From Falsiroseomonas sp050563545 (GTDB lineage Bacteria > Pseudomonadota > Alphaproteobacteria > Acetobacterales > Acetobacteraceae): DNA of 64,000 nucleotides. The translations under genes were made by a program, and so were the position numbers. This document shows positions 50,964 through 59,869 of the stretch, piece by piece; position 1 is the stretch's first letter; every line of letters starts with the position of its first letter. The stretch spans positions 62,001 to 126,000 of the forward strand of contig NZ_JBNXUM010000019.1 in NCBI RefSeq assembly GCF_050563545.1. The letters are read 5' to 3'. A model generated the notes under the pieces. The model ran no database searches. It was not told the DNA's origin and was given only the letters and a program-made list of their open reading frames with translations.

Positions 50964-51982
50964 AGCCCATTCTCCGACCGGGCCGCGACGAGGATTCGGA
51001 AGGCTTCATCAGCCTGATCGAGGGCTGCTGGTCCGAATACCCGGGCTGCGTCATGGACGTGGACGGCGAACTGCCGGAACTCCGCGCGCTCGCAACCTAC
51101 TTCACGCAGGCTGGCGGCGCGCTCTGGGCGGCGGAGCAGGAAGGCCGGATCGTCGGCATGGCGGCGACGCGCCCGATGAACCCCGCCGCGGAGCGGCAAC
51201 ACGATCGCGACAAGGCCTGGGAGATCTGCAAGGTCTATGTCGCGAAGCTCGCCCGCGGCACCGGACTCGCGCATGCGCTGCTCGGCGCGGCGGAGGATCA
51301 CGCCCGCGCCACCGGGGCCGAGCGGCTGGTGCTCTGGACCGACACGCGCTTCGAGACCGCGCATCGCTTCTACGAGAAGCGCGGCTTCGTCCGGCAGGGC
51401 TCGATCCGCATCCTCGACGACATCTCCAAGAGCCTGGAGTTCCGCTACGGCAAGCCGCTGACGGGCCTGGTGGTGGAGGCGCTCGACGCCGCCGCGGCGG
51501 CCAGCGCGGAGCGCCGCCTGGCGGAGCTGCTGGTCGGCGCGGTCGCGCAGGGGGCGAGCCTGGAATGGCTGCCGCCGCTCGATGCCGGCGTGGCGCGTGC
51601 CTATTGGAAGCGCGTCTCCTCAGACGTCGCGCTGGGCAAGGCGGTGCTGCTGGTCGCCTGGCTGGAAGGCGAGCTCGTCGGCACGGTGCAGCTCGGCCTC
51701 GACATGCCGGAGAACGCGCCGCATCGCACGGAGGTCAGCAAGCTGCTGGTGGACCCGCGCGTCGCACGCCAGGGTGTCGGTGCCGCGCTGATGCGGCGCG
51801 TGGAGCAGGCTGCGCGCGGCATCGGGCGGCGGCTGCTGGTGCTCGACACGCGCCGCGGCTCGGCCGCGGAGGCGCTGTACCGCGAGCTCGGCTGGACGGA
51901 GCTCGGCTCCATCCCGGGCTTCGAGCTGGACGCCGCGCGCCAGCCCGCGGACGTCGTCTTCTTCTGGAAGGGCCTCGCATGA
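50960..51982 (+). CDS. Tandem double-GNAT acetyltransferase
   Basis: 340 aa containing two GNAT domains. The first (about 1-165) has VYVAKLARGTGLAHALLGAAEDHA and FYEKRGFVRQGSI; the second (about 170-340) has LLVDPRVARQGVGAALMRRVEQAA and LYRELGWTELGSI. GTG start overlaps the aminotransferase stop and its stop overlaps the DinB gene (ATGA). Both motif A loops look intact, so both halves could bind acetyl-CoA. Confidence 0.87.
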   Translation: MKPILRPGRDEDSEGFISLIEGCWSEYPGCVMDVDGELPELRALATYFTQAGGALWAAEQEGRIVGMAATRPMNPAAERQHDRDKAWEICKVYVAKLARGTGLAHALLGAAEDHARATGAERLVLWTDTRFETAHRFYEKRGFVRQGSIRILDDISKSLEFRYGKPLTGLVVEALDAAAAASAERRLAELLVGAVAQGASLEWLPPLDAGVARAYWKRVSSDVALGKAVLLVAWLEGELVGTVQLGLDMPENAPHRTEVSKLLVDPRVARQGVGAALMRRVEQAARGIGRRLLVLDTRRGSAAEALYRELGWTELGSIPGFELDAARQPADVVFFWKGLA

Positions 51983-52500
51983 TCACGCCGGACTGGGTGC
52001 GGCTGATGGCCGCCTACAACAGCGAGATGAACCGCCGGCTCTACGCCGCCGCCGACACGTTGACCGACGCGCGGCGGACCGAGGATCGTGGCGCCTTCTT
52101 CAAATCCGTCCACGGCACGCTGAGCCACCTCCTCTGGGGCGACCGCACCTGGCTGCACCGCTTCGACGGCACGCCGAAGCCCGAGGGCGGCATCCCCACC
52201 AGCACGACGCTCTTCCCGGACTGGGCCGCGCTGAATGACGCGCGCACCGCGACCGATGCCGCGATCGAGGATTGGGCAAATCGCGTGACGCCGGCCTGGC
52301 TGAACGGCGCGACCACCTGGTTCAGCGGCGCGATGGGGCGCGACATGTCGAAGCCCAACTGGGTCCTGGCCACGCATTTCTTCAATCACCAGACCCATCA
52401 CCGCGGCCAGGCGCATGCGCTGCTGACGGGCTTCGGGCTGAAGACCCGCGACACCGACCTGCCCTTCATCCTCGACCTCGGCGGATTGGGCTTGGCCTGA
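51979..52500 (+). CDS. DinB-family protein
   Basis: 173 aa four-helix protein. Metal-ligand histidines are expected in VHGTLSHLLWGD (about 45-56) and FFNHQTHHRGQAHALL (about 134-149). DinB-like proteins are divalent-metal enzymes, some of them thiol-dependent transferases. Overlaps the double-GNAT gene by four bases and is followed 43 bases later by the FHA-phosphatase gene. Confidence 0.87.
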   Translation: MITPDWVRLMAAYNSEMNRRLYAAADTLTDARRTEDRGAFFKSVHGTLSHLLWGDRTWLHRFDGTPKPEGGIPTSTTLFPDWAALNDARTATDAAIEDWANRVTPAWLNGATTWFSGAMGRDMSKPNWVLATHFFNHQTHHRGQAHALLTGFGLKTRDTDLPFILDLGGLGLA

Positions 52501-52543
52501 AGCGCGGACGGCGGCAGGGTTGCGCCACCGACGGGACCGCAGC

Positions 52544-53656
52544 GTGGACGAAACCGAACGCACCAGCATCCGCAGGACGAGCGCCGAGGAACCGCGTGGC
52601 GAGCCGATGCTGCATGTCCTGCAGGTCGAGGACGATTCCGTCGCGCCTGCGCGCCGCGCCATCCTGGGCGAGATTCCGCTGCGAATCGGCCGGGTCGAGG
52701 GCAACGACCTCGTCCTCGCCTCCTCCGAGGTGTCGCGCCACCATTGCAGCCTGGTGCTGCAGGACGGGCGCGCCATGGTCACCGATCTCGGCTCCACGAA
52801 CGGCACGCTGGTGGACGGTCGCCGGATCGAGGGGCCGACGCCGCTCGGCCACGGCACGCGGCTGCGGGTCGGACCCTTCTCGCTGACCTACCTGACCGGG
52901 CCGCGCCGCGCGCTGGAACGCGCGGCCGAGATCGAGCGCGACCTCGACCGCGCCGCGCGCTACGTCCGCGCGCTGCTGCCGCCGGCGATGGTGGAAGGCC
53001 CGGTGCGGGCGGATTGGCGCTTCGTGCCCTCGGTGTCGGTGGGGGGCGACGGCTTCGGCTATCGCACGCTGCCCGATGGGCGCTTCGTCTTCTGGCTGCT
53101 CGACGTGATGGGGCACGGGTTGGGTTCCGCGCTGCTGGCGGCGACGGTGATGACGCTGCTGCGCGAGGGCGGGCCACCCGGCACCGATCCCGGGGACGGC
53201 GCCGCCGTGCTGGGGGCACTCGACGCGATCTTCCCGATGGAGCGGCATGGCGGCCTGTTCTTCACGGTCTGGTATGGCGCCTACGATCCCGCGACGCGCG
53301 CGCTGCATCATGCCGCGGCCGGCCATCACGCGGCCTTCCTGGTGGAGGGCGGCGCCTTGCGGCCTGTCGGGACGCGCAACCTGCCGATCGGGGCGGGGCT
53401 GTCGCTGGGCCGGCCGGATGCGGGCGCGGTGCCCGTGCCGCCGGGCGCGCGGCTGCATCTCTTCAGCGACGGCACCTTCGAGACGCTGACGCCCGGCGGC
53501 AAGCAGAACGGGCTGTCGGATTTCCTCCCCTTCGTCGCGGCGCCGCCGATGCCGGGCGTGGCGGAGCCCGACCGTATCCTGCGCGCCGCGCAGCAGATGG
53601 CGGGCGGCGCGCCCTTCGACGACGACGTCTCGATCCTGGTGCTGGATTTTCCCTAG
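52544..53656 (+). CDS. FHA domain-containing SpoIIE/PP2C-type serine phosphatase
   Basis: 370 aa. The FHA domain spans about 25-118 (IGRVEGNDLVLA, SEVSRHHCSLVL, GSTNGTLVDGRRI), a helical linker (RALERAAEIERDLDRAARYVRALLPP) follows, then a SpoIIE-type phosphatase with GGDGFGYRTLPDGR, LLDVMGHGLGSALLAATV and the final DDDVSILVLDF. Metal-binding aspartates are present. Such proteins dephosphorylate anti-sigma antagonists (RsbU/PrpC logic) while the FHA part reads phosphothreonine. No partner is nearby. GTG 52544 preferred; TTG 52520 is possible. Confidence 0.85.
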   Translation: MDETERTSIRRTSAEEPRGEPMLHVLQVEDDSVAPARRAILGEIPLRIGRVEGNDLVLASSEVSRHHCSLVLQDGRAMVTDLGSTNGTLVDGRRIEGPTPLGHGTRLRVGPFSLTYLTGPRRALERAAEIERDLDRAARYVRALLPPAMVEGPVRADWRFVPSVSVGGDGFGYRTLPDGRFVFWLLDVMGHGLGSALLAATVMTLLREGGPPGTDPGDGAAVLGALDAIFPMERHGGLFFTVWYGAYDPATRALHHAAAGHHAAFLVEGGALRPVGTRNLPIGAGLSLGRPDAGAVPVPPGARLHLFSDGTFETLTPGGKQNGLSDFLPFVAAPPMPGVAEPDRILRAAQQMAGGAPFDDDVSILVLDFP

Positions 53657-53668
53657 GCCCGCGAAAGG

Positions 53669-53789
53669 CCCTCTCCCCCCTTCTTATGGGGCAGAGGGTT
53701 GGGTGAGGGGGACGCGTTGGATAAGGCGGCCGCTTGCCAATTCCGCGCCCTCCTCACCCTTCCCTCTCCCCCCCTGCGGGTGGAGAGGG
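53669..53789. terminator. Pair of inverted CCCTCTCC-family hairpins between convergent genes
   Basis: Hairpin one (53669-53698) has CCCTCT/AGAGGG arms with inner C/G pairing and is followed by TTGGGTGAGGGGG; hairpin two (53762-53789) has CCCTCTCC/GGAGAGGG and is preceded by TCCTCACCC. The two units face each other in inverted orientation in the 148-base gap between the convergent phosphatase and dehalogenase genes, so they may stop transcripts from both sides. Confidence 0.6.
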
Positions 53790-53804
53790 TTCATGCGCAC
53801 TCCG

Positions 53805-54689
53805 TCATGCCCGCAGGAAGCCGTCCAGCGCGGCCAGCACCTCCTCCGGCGCTTCCTCCGGCAGGTAATGGCCCGAATTCACCGCGCCGCCCGAGACCGG
53901 TCCGTCGGCGTAGTGGCGCCATACCTCGAGCGGCTGGTACCAGACGCCGACCTTGCCCTTTGCGCCCCACAGTGCCAGCAGCGGGCAGGCGATGCGCCGG
54001 CCGGCCTCGCGGCTGGCGCGATCGTGGTCGAGGTCGATGGTCGCGGCGGCGCGATAGTCCTCGCAGATCGCGTCGATCGTGCCGGGTTGGTGCAGCGCGG
54101 CAAGGTAGTCGGCGCGGGCGTCCGGGTGGAAGAAGCCGGGGTCCTTCGGCTCGCGCGAGGTCTGGGTGTCGAACCAGTCCTCGATGTCGCGCGAGATCAT
54201 GCGCTCGGGCCCGGGGTGCGGCTGGGCCAGGAAGAACCAGTGATAGTAGCCCATGGCGAAGGCCATGTCGGTCGTCTCGAAGTGATGCAGCGTCGGCACG
54301 ATGTCCATGGTGCAGAGCCGCTCCACCGCCTCCGGCGCATCCAGCGCCAGGCGGTGCGCGACGCGCGCGCCGCGGTCGTGCGAGACCAGCTGGAAGCGAT
54401 CGTGGCCGAGGCCTTTCATCAGCGTGACCATGTCCGCCGCCATCGCGCGCTTTGAATAGGCGGCATGGTCGTCGGAGACCGGCGGCTTCGTCGAGAATCC
54501 GTAGCCCCGGAGATCCGCGCAGACCACGCGGAAGCGCTTCGCCAGCACCGGCGCCACCTTGTGCCACATCACATGCGTCTGCGGATTGCCATGCAGCAGG
54601 AGCAGCGGCGGCCCGTCCCCACCGATGCGCACGCGCAACCGCACGCCATCGGCGCCGTCGCGGGTTTCCGTCGTGAAGCCTTCGAACAT
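53805..54689 (-). CDS. Haloacetate (fluoroacetate) dehalogenase-like alpha/beta hydrolase
   Basis: 294 aa. Key residues fit the fluoroacetate dehalogenase family: nucleophile D105 and carboxylate-binding R106 and R109 in SHDRGARVAHR, acid D129 in CTMDIVPT, halide-binding H150/W151 in YYHWFFLAQ and Y212 in EDYRA, and base H274 in NSGHYLPEEAP. These match the RPA1163 set (D110, R111, R114, D134, H155, W156, Y219, H280). GGAGG lies 5 bases before the ATG. It is not clearly in an operon. Other acid substrates remain possible. Confidence 0.85.
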   Translation of the reverse strand: MFEGFTTETRDGADGVRLRVRIGGDGPPLLLLHGNPQTHVMWHKVAPVLAKRFRVVCADLRGYGFSTKPPVSDDHAAYSKRAMAADMVTLMKGLGHDRFQLVSHDRGARVAHRLALDAPEAVERLCTMDIVPTLHHFETTDMAFAMGYYHWFFLAQPHPGPERMISRDIEDWFDTQTSREPKDPGFFHPDARADYLAALHQPGTIDAICEDYRAAATIDLDHDRASREAGRRIACPLLALWGAKGKVGVWYQPLEVWRHYADGPVSGGAVNSGHYLPEEAPEEVLAALDGFLRA

Positions 54690-54791
54690 GGTGCCCTCCG
54701 TCGCGGTGCAGCCTAGTCCAGGCCAGGCCGGTTGACCCATCCAGCAGGCCGGGCGCAGCCTTTCCACACGGGAGCGTGCAGGGAGTGACGC

Positions 54792-55700
54792 ATGGCCGGG
54801 CGTGTCGCCTTCATCGGCATCGGGCGAATGGGCTGGCCGATGGCGCGCCGCCTGGTGGAGGCGGGCTTCGACGTCGCCGTGCACGATGCCGTTCCCGGCC
54901 GCGCCGCCGATTTCGCGGCGAGGCATGGCGGCGTGGCCGCGGCCGATGCCGCCGCCGCCGCGAAGGACGCGGCCTTCGCCGTCACCATCCTGCCCACCAG
55001 CCGAGAGGTCGAGGCCGTCGCCGCCGCCATCGCGCCGGTGCTGCCGCCCGACGCCGTGGTGATCGAGATGTCGTCCGGCGAGCCATCCGCCACGCGCGCC
55101 ATCGCGGCGTCGCTCGCGCAGGCCGGAATCGCCATGGTGGATGCGCCGGTCTCGGGCGGCGTCGCGCGGGCCGAGACGGGCCAGCTCGCCATCATGACCG
55201 GCGGCGATCCCGCCGTGCTGGAGCGCGCCGCGCCTCTGCTGAACGCGATGGGCACAAGCATCATGCGCTGCGGCGACATCGGCGCGGGGCACGCGATGAA
55301 GGCGCTGAACAATCTGGTCAGCGCGGCCGGCTTTCTCGTCAGCGTCGAGGCGCTGCTGATCGGCAGCCGCTTCGGGCTCGATCCCGCCGTGATGGTGGAC
55401 GTGCTGAACGCGTCCACGGGGATGAACAACTCCACGCAGAAGAAGCTGAAGCAGTTCGTGCTCTCGCGCGGCTTCGACTCCGGCTTCGGGCTCGACCTGA
55501 TGGTGAAGGACCTCTCCATCGCGCTGCAGGTCGGCCGCGAGACCGCGACGCCCGCGCCGCTTTCGGCGCAGACGCGCGAGCTCTGGGCCGCGGCAGCGGC
55601 GCTTCTCGGGCCGGGGCAGGACCACACGGCCGCGGCGAAGCTGTCCGAGGCGTTGTCGGGCGCGGAGCTCTCCTCGCCCCAGGTGTCGCGAAAGGGCTGA
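54792..55700 (+). CDS. 3-hydroxyisobutyrate dehydrogenase-family oxidoreductase
   Basis: 302 aa beta-hydroxyacid dehydrogenase. The cofactor motif is FIGIGRMGWPMA (about 7-18), the substrate signature is APVSGGVARAETGQLAIMTGG, and the catalytic lysine lies in GHAMKALNNL. NAD versus NADP is unclear. It may work with the MBL-fold gene 4 bases downstream. Start ATG 54792 sits 5 bases after GTGACGC with a weak ribosome site. Confidence 0.88.
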   Translation: MAGRVAFIGIGRMGWPMARRLVEAGFDVAVHDAVPGRAADFAARHGGVAAADAAAAAKDAAFAVTILPTSREVEAVAAAIAPVLPPDAVVIEMSSGEPSATRAIAASLAQAGIAMVDAPVSGGVARAETGQLAIMTGGDPAVLERAAPLLNAMGTSIMRCGDIGAGHAMKALNNLVSAAGFLVSVEALLIGSRFGLDPAVMVDVLNASTGMNNSTQKKLKQFVLSRGFDSGFGLDLMVKDLSIALQVGRETATPAPLSAQTRELWAAAAALLGPGQDHTAAAKLSEALSGAELSSPQVSRKG

Positions 55701-55704
55701 CACG

Positions 55705-56493
55705 ATGTGGCAGGTGCTGGCGCTGCGCTACGCGCATCACGAACGCAACGCGCAGGCGAACTTCTTCATGCCCGTCGAGGACGCGCATGACGCCATGCCG
55801 ATGGACTACTTCGTCTGGCTGCTGCGCGGCCCGGACGAGCGCGAGATCCTGGTGGACACCGGCTTCGACGAGGAAACCGCCACGCGCCGCGGCCGCCGCA
55901 TCCTGCGCCCCGTCGCGGACTGCCTGCGCGCCGTCGGCACCGACCCGGCTTCAATCCGCGACGTGATCGTCAGCCATTTGCACTACGACCACGCCGGCAA
56001 TCTCGGCGTTTTCCCGAACGCCACCTTCCACATCCAGGACCGCGAGGTCGCCTTCGCCACAGGCCGGCACATGTGCGCGTCCTGCCTTCGTGCGCCCTTC
56101 GAGGTCGAGGACGTCGTGACGCTGGTCCGCGCCGTCTATGCCGACCGCGTCGTCTTCCACGACGGAGAGGGCGAGATCGCGCCGGGCGTGACCGTCCATC
56201 ACGTCGGCGGCCATTCCGACGGGATCCAGATGGTGCGCGTGCAGACCGCGCGCGGGCCGCTGGTGCTCGCCGTGGATGCCGCGCATTACTACGCCAATAT
56301 CGCCAGGGCGAACCCCTTCCCGATCGTCTTCGACCTCGGCGCGATGATCCAGGGCTGGCGCCGCGCGCGTCTGCTGGCGGGCGGGGACGATTCGCTCGTC
56401 ATCCCCGGCCATGACCCGATCGTGCGGACGCGATTTCCGGCGATGGATCCGGCCGCGGAGGTGGTCCGGCTGGACCTGCCGCCTCATTCGTAG
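55705..56493 (+). CDS. MBL-fold hydrolase of the N-acyl-homoserine lactonase family
   Basis: 262 aa. The zinc motif HxHxDH is HLHYDHAGN (H91-H96), with later ligands in HHVGGHSDG (about residue 169) and DAAHYYANI, and a final histidine in VIPGHDP. The arrangement matches AHL lactonase-like proteins (AiiA/AttM relatives). Quorum-quenching function is not proven; many relatives hydrolyse other lactones. Tail-to-tail overlap of ten bases with the small membrane protein. Confidence 0.85.
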   Translation: MWQVLALRYAHHERNAQANFFMPVEDAHDAMPMDYFVWLLRGPDEREILVDTGFDEETATRRGRRILRPVADCLRAVGTDPASIRDVIVSHLHYDHAGNLGVFPNATFHIQDREVAFATGRHMCASCLRAPFEVEDVVTLVRAVYADRVVFHDGEGEIAPGVTVHHVGGHSDGIQMVRVQTARGPLVLAVDAAHYYANIARANPFPIVFDLGAMIQGWRRARLLAGGDDSLVIPGHDPIVRTRFPAMDPAAEVVRLDLPPHS

Positions 56494-56816
56494 GCGAAGG
56501 AATAGACCGCCATCCCGAGGCCCACGACCGCGAACAGCATGGACAACCCCGGCCAGGTCGGCCTCGGCCCGCGGTAATGGCCGAAATACCAGTTGATGGC
56601 GAAGCTGCCGAGCAGCGCTGCTGTCGCGTCGGCCCAGTGGCCCTTCACATAGCCACGCACGATCAGCGCGCCCCAGGCGATCAGCGCAGCGAAGGCGAGG
56701 CCGCGCCAGGCCAGGTCGGAATACGGGTTCGCCGGCCGCATCTCCGGCCGGTTGGACTGGGTGTGGAGATAGGCAGCGACCGAGCAGAGCAGCGCGGCGA
56801 TCAGGGCGGCGGACAT
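56484..56816 (-). CDS. Small multi-pass membrane protein of unknown function
   Basis: 110 aa with about four hydrophobic segments (MSAALIAALLCSVAAYL, GLAFAALIAWGALIV, ATAALLGSFAINWYFG, LSMLFAVVGLGMAVYSFAY). No family recognised. Good length and hydropathy for coding. Isolated on the minus strand between the MBL-fold and LysE genes. Confidence 0.65.
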   Translation of the reverse strand: MSAALIAALLCSVAAYLHTQSNRPEMRPANPYSDLAWRGLAFAALIAWGALIVRGYVKGHWADATAALLGSFAINWYFGHYRGPRPTWPGLSMLFAVVGLGMAVYSFAYE

Positions 56817-56860
56817 GGCCCGCCCGCATAGGGCGAGCCAGCCACGTTACGCAAGCCAGG

Positions 56861-57484
56861 TCAGGCCGGGCGCCCGCTCACCAGCAGCCGCAGTCCGAGG
56901 CCGAGGAAGAGCAGCCCCGCCAGCCCGTCCAGCCAGCGCGAGAAGGCCGAGAGCCGCGCAGCGGCGCGATCGGCGCCGGCGATCAGCAGCCCGTAGAAGG
57001 GCACGCCCATCAGCGGCACGAGCGGCCCCAGCAGCGCCATCTGCAGCCAGGCCGGCGCGCGGCCGGGATCCACGAATTGCGGCAGGAAGGCCAGGAAGAA
57101 CAGCACGACCTTGGGGTTCGTCAGGTTGGTCACCAGCCCGTCGCGGAAAGCCATGCGCGCGGGTGCCGCCGGCCGCAGCGCGTGACCGCCGCGCCAGGCC
57201 GAACGCAGCGCCCCAAAGGCGAGCCAGAGCAGGTAGAGCGCGCCGGCGATGCGCAACGCGTCGAACAGCGCGGGCGAGGCCGCAAGCAGCGCCGCGATGC
57301 CTGAGACCGCGAGCGCCACATGCACCAGCGCGCCCGTGCCGATGCCGAGCAGCGCCGCCCAGCCGCGTCCTGCGCCACCCGACAGCGTCTGGCCGATGAC
57401 GAACAGCATGTCGGGGCCGGGCGTGAGGATCAGCACCCAGGCCGCGACGAGGAAGGCGAGGAAGAGGTGCGGGTCGAGCGGCAT
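56861..57484 (-). CDS. LysE/RhtB-family amino acid or metabolite exporter
   Basis: 207 aa, six helices. The signature region ILTPGPDMLFVIGQTLSGGAGRGWAALLGIGTGALVH and FRDGLVTNLTNPKVVLFFLAFLPQF are diagnostic of LysE/RhtB. ATG 57484 preferred; 57499 adds five residues. Substrate unknown. Confidence 0.9.
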   Translation of the reverse strand: MPLDPHLFLAFLVAAWVLILTPGPDMLFVIGQTLSGGAGRGWAALLGIGTGALVHVALAVSGIAALLAASPALFDALRIAGALYLLWLAFGALRSAWRGGHALRPAAPARMAFRDGLVTNLTNPKVVLFFLAFLPQFVDPGRAPAWLQMALLGPLVPLMGVPFYGLLIAGADRAAARLSAFSRWLDGLAGLLFLGLGLRLLVSGRPA

Positions 57485-57587
57485 GGCGCGATGCTGCATC
57501 CGGCGCGCATCGGACGGAAACGAATAGGGGTGATGGGCGCGATCAACAGAGGTGATGGTGGTGCCTCCCGCCGCCGGAAAGCGGTTT

Positions 57588-57715
57588 CCCTCCCCCGCTT
57601 GCGGGGGAGGGTCAGGGTGGGGGTGCGAGGATAAGGGTGCGCTGCACGAAGTACCCCCACCCCAGCCCTCCGTCGCGAGCGGGGGAGGGAGGTGCCCTCG
57701 CGGGGGAGGGGGTCA
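57588..57715. repeat. Compound inverted repeat between lysE-like and ligA genes
   Basis: Unit one is CCCTCCCCCGC-TT-GCGGGGGAGGG (57588-57611, 11-bp stem) followed by TCAGGGTGGGGGT; unit two (57653-57715) begins ACCCCCACCCC and contains two GGGGGAGGG runs. The AGGGTGGGGGT and ACCCCCACCCC arms pair almost perfectly, so the whole 128-base stretch can fold. It is a pyrimidine/purine-biased relative of the CCCTCTCC repeats, next to the ligA stop. Confidence 0.6.
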
Positions 57716-59860
57716 ATGCAGCCCCGCCATCTCCCGCCACTCCGCTTCCGTCAGCGTCTTCACCCCAAGCTCTGCCGCCTTGGTCGCCTTGCTTCCGGCG
57801 TCCGCGCCGACCACCACGAAGTCCGTCTTCTTGGACACGGATTTCGTGACCTTCGCCCCGAGGCGTTCCGCCTGCGCCTCCGCCTCGTCGCGCGACATCG
57901 CTTCCAGCGTCCCGGTGAAGACCATCGTCTTGCCCGCGAAGGGATTGCCCTCCGCCGCGACGATCTCGACCTCCTCCGGCGACACCTCCGCCGCCAGCGC
58001 GTCGAGCGCTTCCAGGTTGTGCGGCTCGGCGAAGAACTCCGCGAGCTCGGTCGCGATCGCCGGGCCGATGCCCTGGATGGAGCCCAGCTCCTCCCGCGCT
58101 TCCGATCCGACGATCCGCGCCGCCAGCATCTTCGCGCGCCACTCCGCGAAGGAATGGTAGTGCCGCGCCAGCAGCTTCGCGTTGCTCTCGCCGATGCGGC
58201 GGATGCCGAGGGCGAAGATGAAGCGCTCCAGCGGCACGCGGCGTCGTGCCTCGATCGCGTTCAGCAGGTTCGCGATCTTGCGCTCGCCCCAGCCTTCCCA
58301 GCCGCGCATGACATCGGCGCGGGTGTGCAGGCGGAAGATGTCGGCGGGGCTCTTCACCAGGCCCTCGTCGAAGAGCTTCTGGATGTTCTCGACGCCGAGC
58401 CCCTCGATGTCCATGGCGTTGCGGCGGGTGAAGTGGATCAGCCGTTCGACCGTCTGTGCGGGGCAGGTGAGGCCGCCGGTGCAGCGGCGCACGACCTCGC
58501 CCTCCGGCCGGATCGCGTGGCTGCCGCAGGCCGGGCAGACCTGCGGAAACGCGAAGGGCTCCGAATCAGCGGGCCGCTTCTCCGGCACGATGCCGAGGAT
58601 CTGCGGGATCACGTCGCCAGCCCGCTGCAGGATGACGGTGTCGCCGATGCGTACGTCCTTGCGTGCGATCTCGTCCTCGTTGTGGAGCGACGCGTGAGTG
58701 ACCATCACGCCGCCGACGCCGACGGGCTCCATCACCGCGCGAGGGGTCAGCGCGCCGGTGCGGCCGACCTGGATCTCGATGTCGAGCAGCGTGGTCGTCG
58801 CCTGTTCCGCCGGGAACTTCCAGGCGATGGCCCAGCGCGGCGCGCGGCCGACGAAGCCGAGGCGCCGCTGCCAATCCAGCCGGTTCAGCTTGTAAACCAC
58901 GCCGTCGATGTCGTAGCTCAGCGCCGCGCGCTGTTCCGTCATTCGCCGCTGGAACGCGACGGCCGCGTCCTCATCCGCGAGAAGCTGGGACAGCGGGTTC
59001 ACGCGAAAACCCCATTGGCGCAGGCGGTCGAGCCAGTCGGCATGCGTCTCCGCCACTGCCTCGCTCGCCTCGCCCATCGCATAGGCGAAGAGCTTCAGCG
59101 GCCGCTGCGCCGTGATCGCGGGATCCAGCTGGCGCAGCGAGCCCGCGGCGAAGTTGCGGGGGTTGACGGGGATGGTGATGGCGGGTCCGACCTTCTCGCC
59201 GCGCGCGCGGCGCTGCTCGCGTTCCTCCGCGGCCCGCACCTGGGACGCGCGGAAGGCAAGGAAATCCGCCTTCTCGCAGAAGACCTCGCCGCGGATCTCG
59301 ATCCGCGCCGGTGCCTTGCCCTTCAGCTTCTTCGGCAGGTCCTTCAGGGTCAGCAGGTTCGCTGTGATGTCCTCGCCCGTCGTCCCGTCGCCGCGCGTGG
59401 CGCCGCGCACGAACTGCCCATCCTCATAGGTCAGGTTGACCGAGAGCCCGTCGATCTTCGGCTCGCCCACGAATTCCAGCCGCTCTTCGGCGCCAAGCCG
59501 CAGGAAGCGGCGGATCGAGGCGGTGAAGGCGCGGAAGTCGTCGTCGCCGAAGGCGTTGTCCAGCGAGAGCATCGGCACGCCGTGCCGCAGCTTGGCGAAG
59601 CCCTCCGCGGCCTCGGCGCCGACGCGGCGGCTCGGGCTGTCGTCGCGGATCAGCTCGGGGAAGCGCGCCTCGATCGCGCGGTTGCGGCGGACCAGCGCGT
59701 CGTAGTCGGCGTCGCTGATCTCCGGCGCGTCCTGCGTGTGATACAGCGCGTCGTGATGCGCGATCTCGGCGGCGAGCGCGGCGAGTTCCTGCTGCGCCTC
59801 CTCCTCCGTCAGCGCCTCGGGCTTGCGGGCGCGCAGCGCGCCATCTTGCGATACGGTCAT
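57713..59860 (-). CDS. ligA: NAD-dependent DNA ligase LigA
   Basis: 715 aa. Domain Ia with HHDALYHTQDAPEISDADYDAL, adenylation lysine K135 in EPKIDGLSVNL, RGDGTTGEDIT, the OB fold, a four-cysteine zinc finger (CPACGSH...CTGGLTCPAQ), helix-hairpin-helix region and a C-terminal BRCT domain (about 640-715). Complete. Essential for Okazaki fragment joining. Last of the lpxC-bamD-recN-ligA series here, 9 bases after the DUF6968-like gene. Confidence 0.97.
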   Translation of the reverse strand: MTVSQDGALRARKPEALTEEEAQQELAALAAEIAHHDALYHTQDAPEISDADYDALVRRNRAIEARFPELIRDDSPSRRVGAEAAEGFAKLRHGVPMLSLDNAFGDDDFRAFTASIRRFLRLGAEERLEFVGEPKIDGLSVNLTYEDGQFVRGATRGDGTTGEDITANLLTLKDLPKKLKGKAPARIEIRGEVFCEKADFLAFRASQVRAAEEREQRRARGEKVGPAITIPVNPRNFAAGSLRQLDPAITAQRPLKLFAYAMGEASEAVAETHADWLDRLRQWGFRVNPLSQLLADEDAAVAFQRRMTEQRAALSYDIDGVVYKLNRLDWQRRLGFVGRAPRWAIAWKFPAEQATTTLLDIEIQVGRTGALTPRAVMEPVGVGGVMVTHASLHNEDEIARKDVRIGDTVILQRAGDVIPQILGIVPEKRPADSEPFAFPQVCPACGSHAIRPEGEVVRRCTGGLTCPAQTVERLIHFTRRNAMDIEGLGVENIQKLFDEGLVKSPADIFRLHTRADVMRGWEGWGERKIANLLNAIEARRRVPLERFIFALGIRRIGESNAKLLARHYHSFAEWRAKMLAARIVGSEAREELGSIQGIGPAIATELAEFFAEPHNLEALDALAAEVSPEEVEIVAAEGNPFAGKTMVFTGTLEAMSRDEAEAQAERLGAKVTKSVSKKTDFVVVGADAGSKATKAAELGVKTLTEAEWREMAGLH

Positions 59861-59869
59861 GGGTGACGG

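Noticed and set aside
57692..59866. 724-codon plus-strand frame opposite ligA
   Set aside because: ligA is complete with all motifs on the other strand; the frame is compositional noise.
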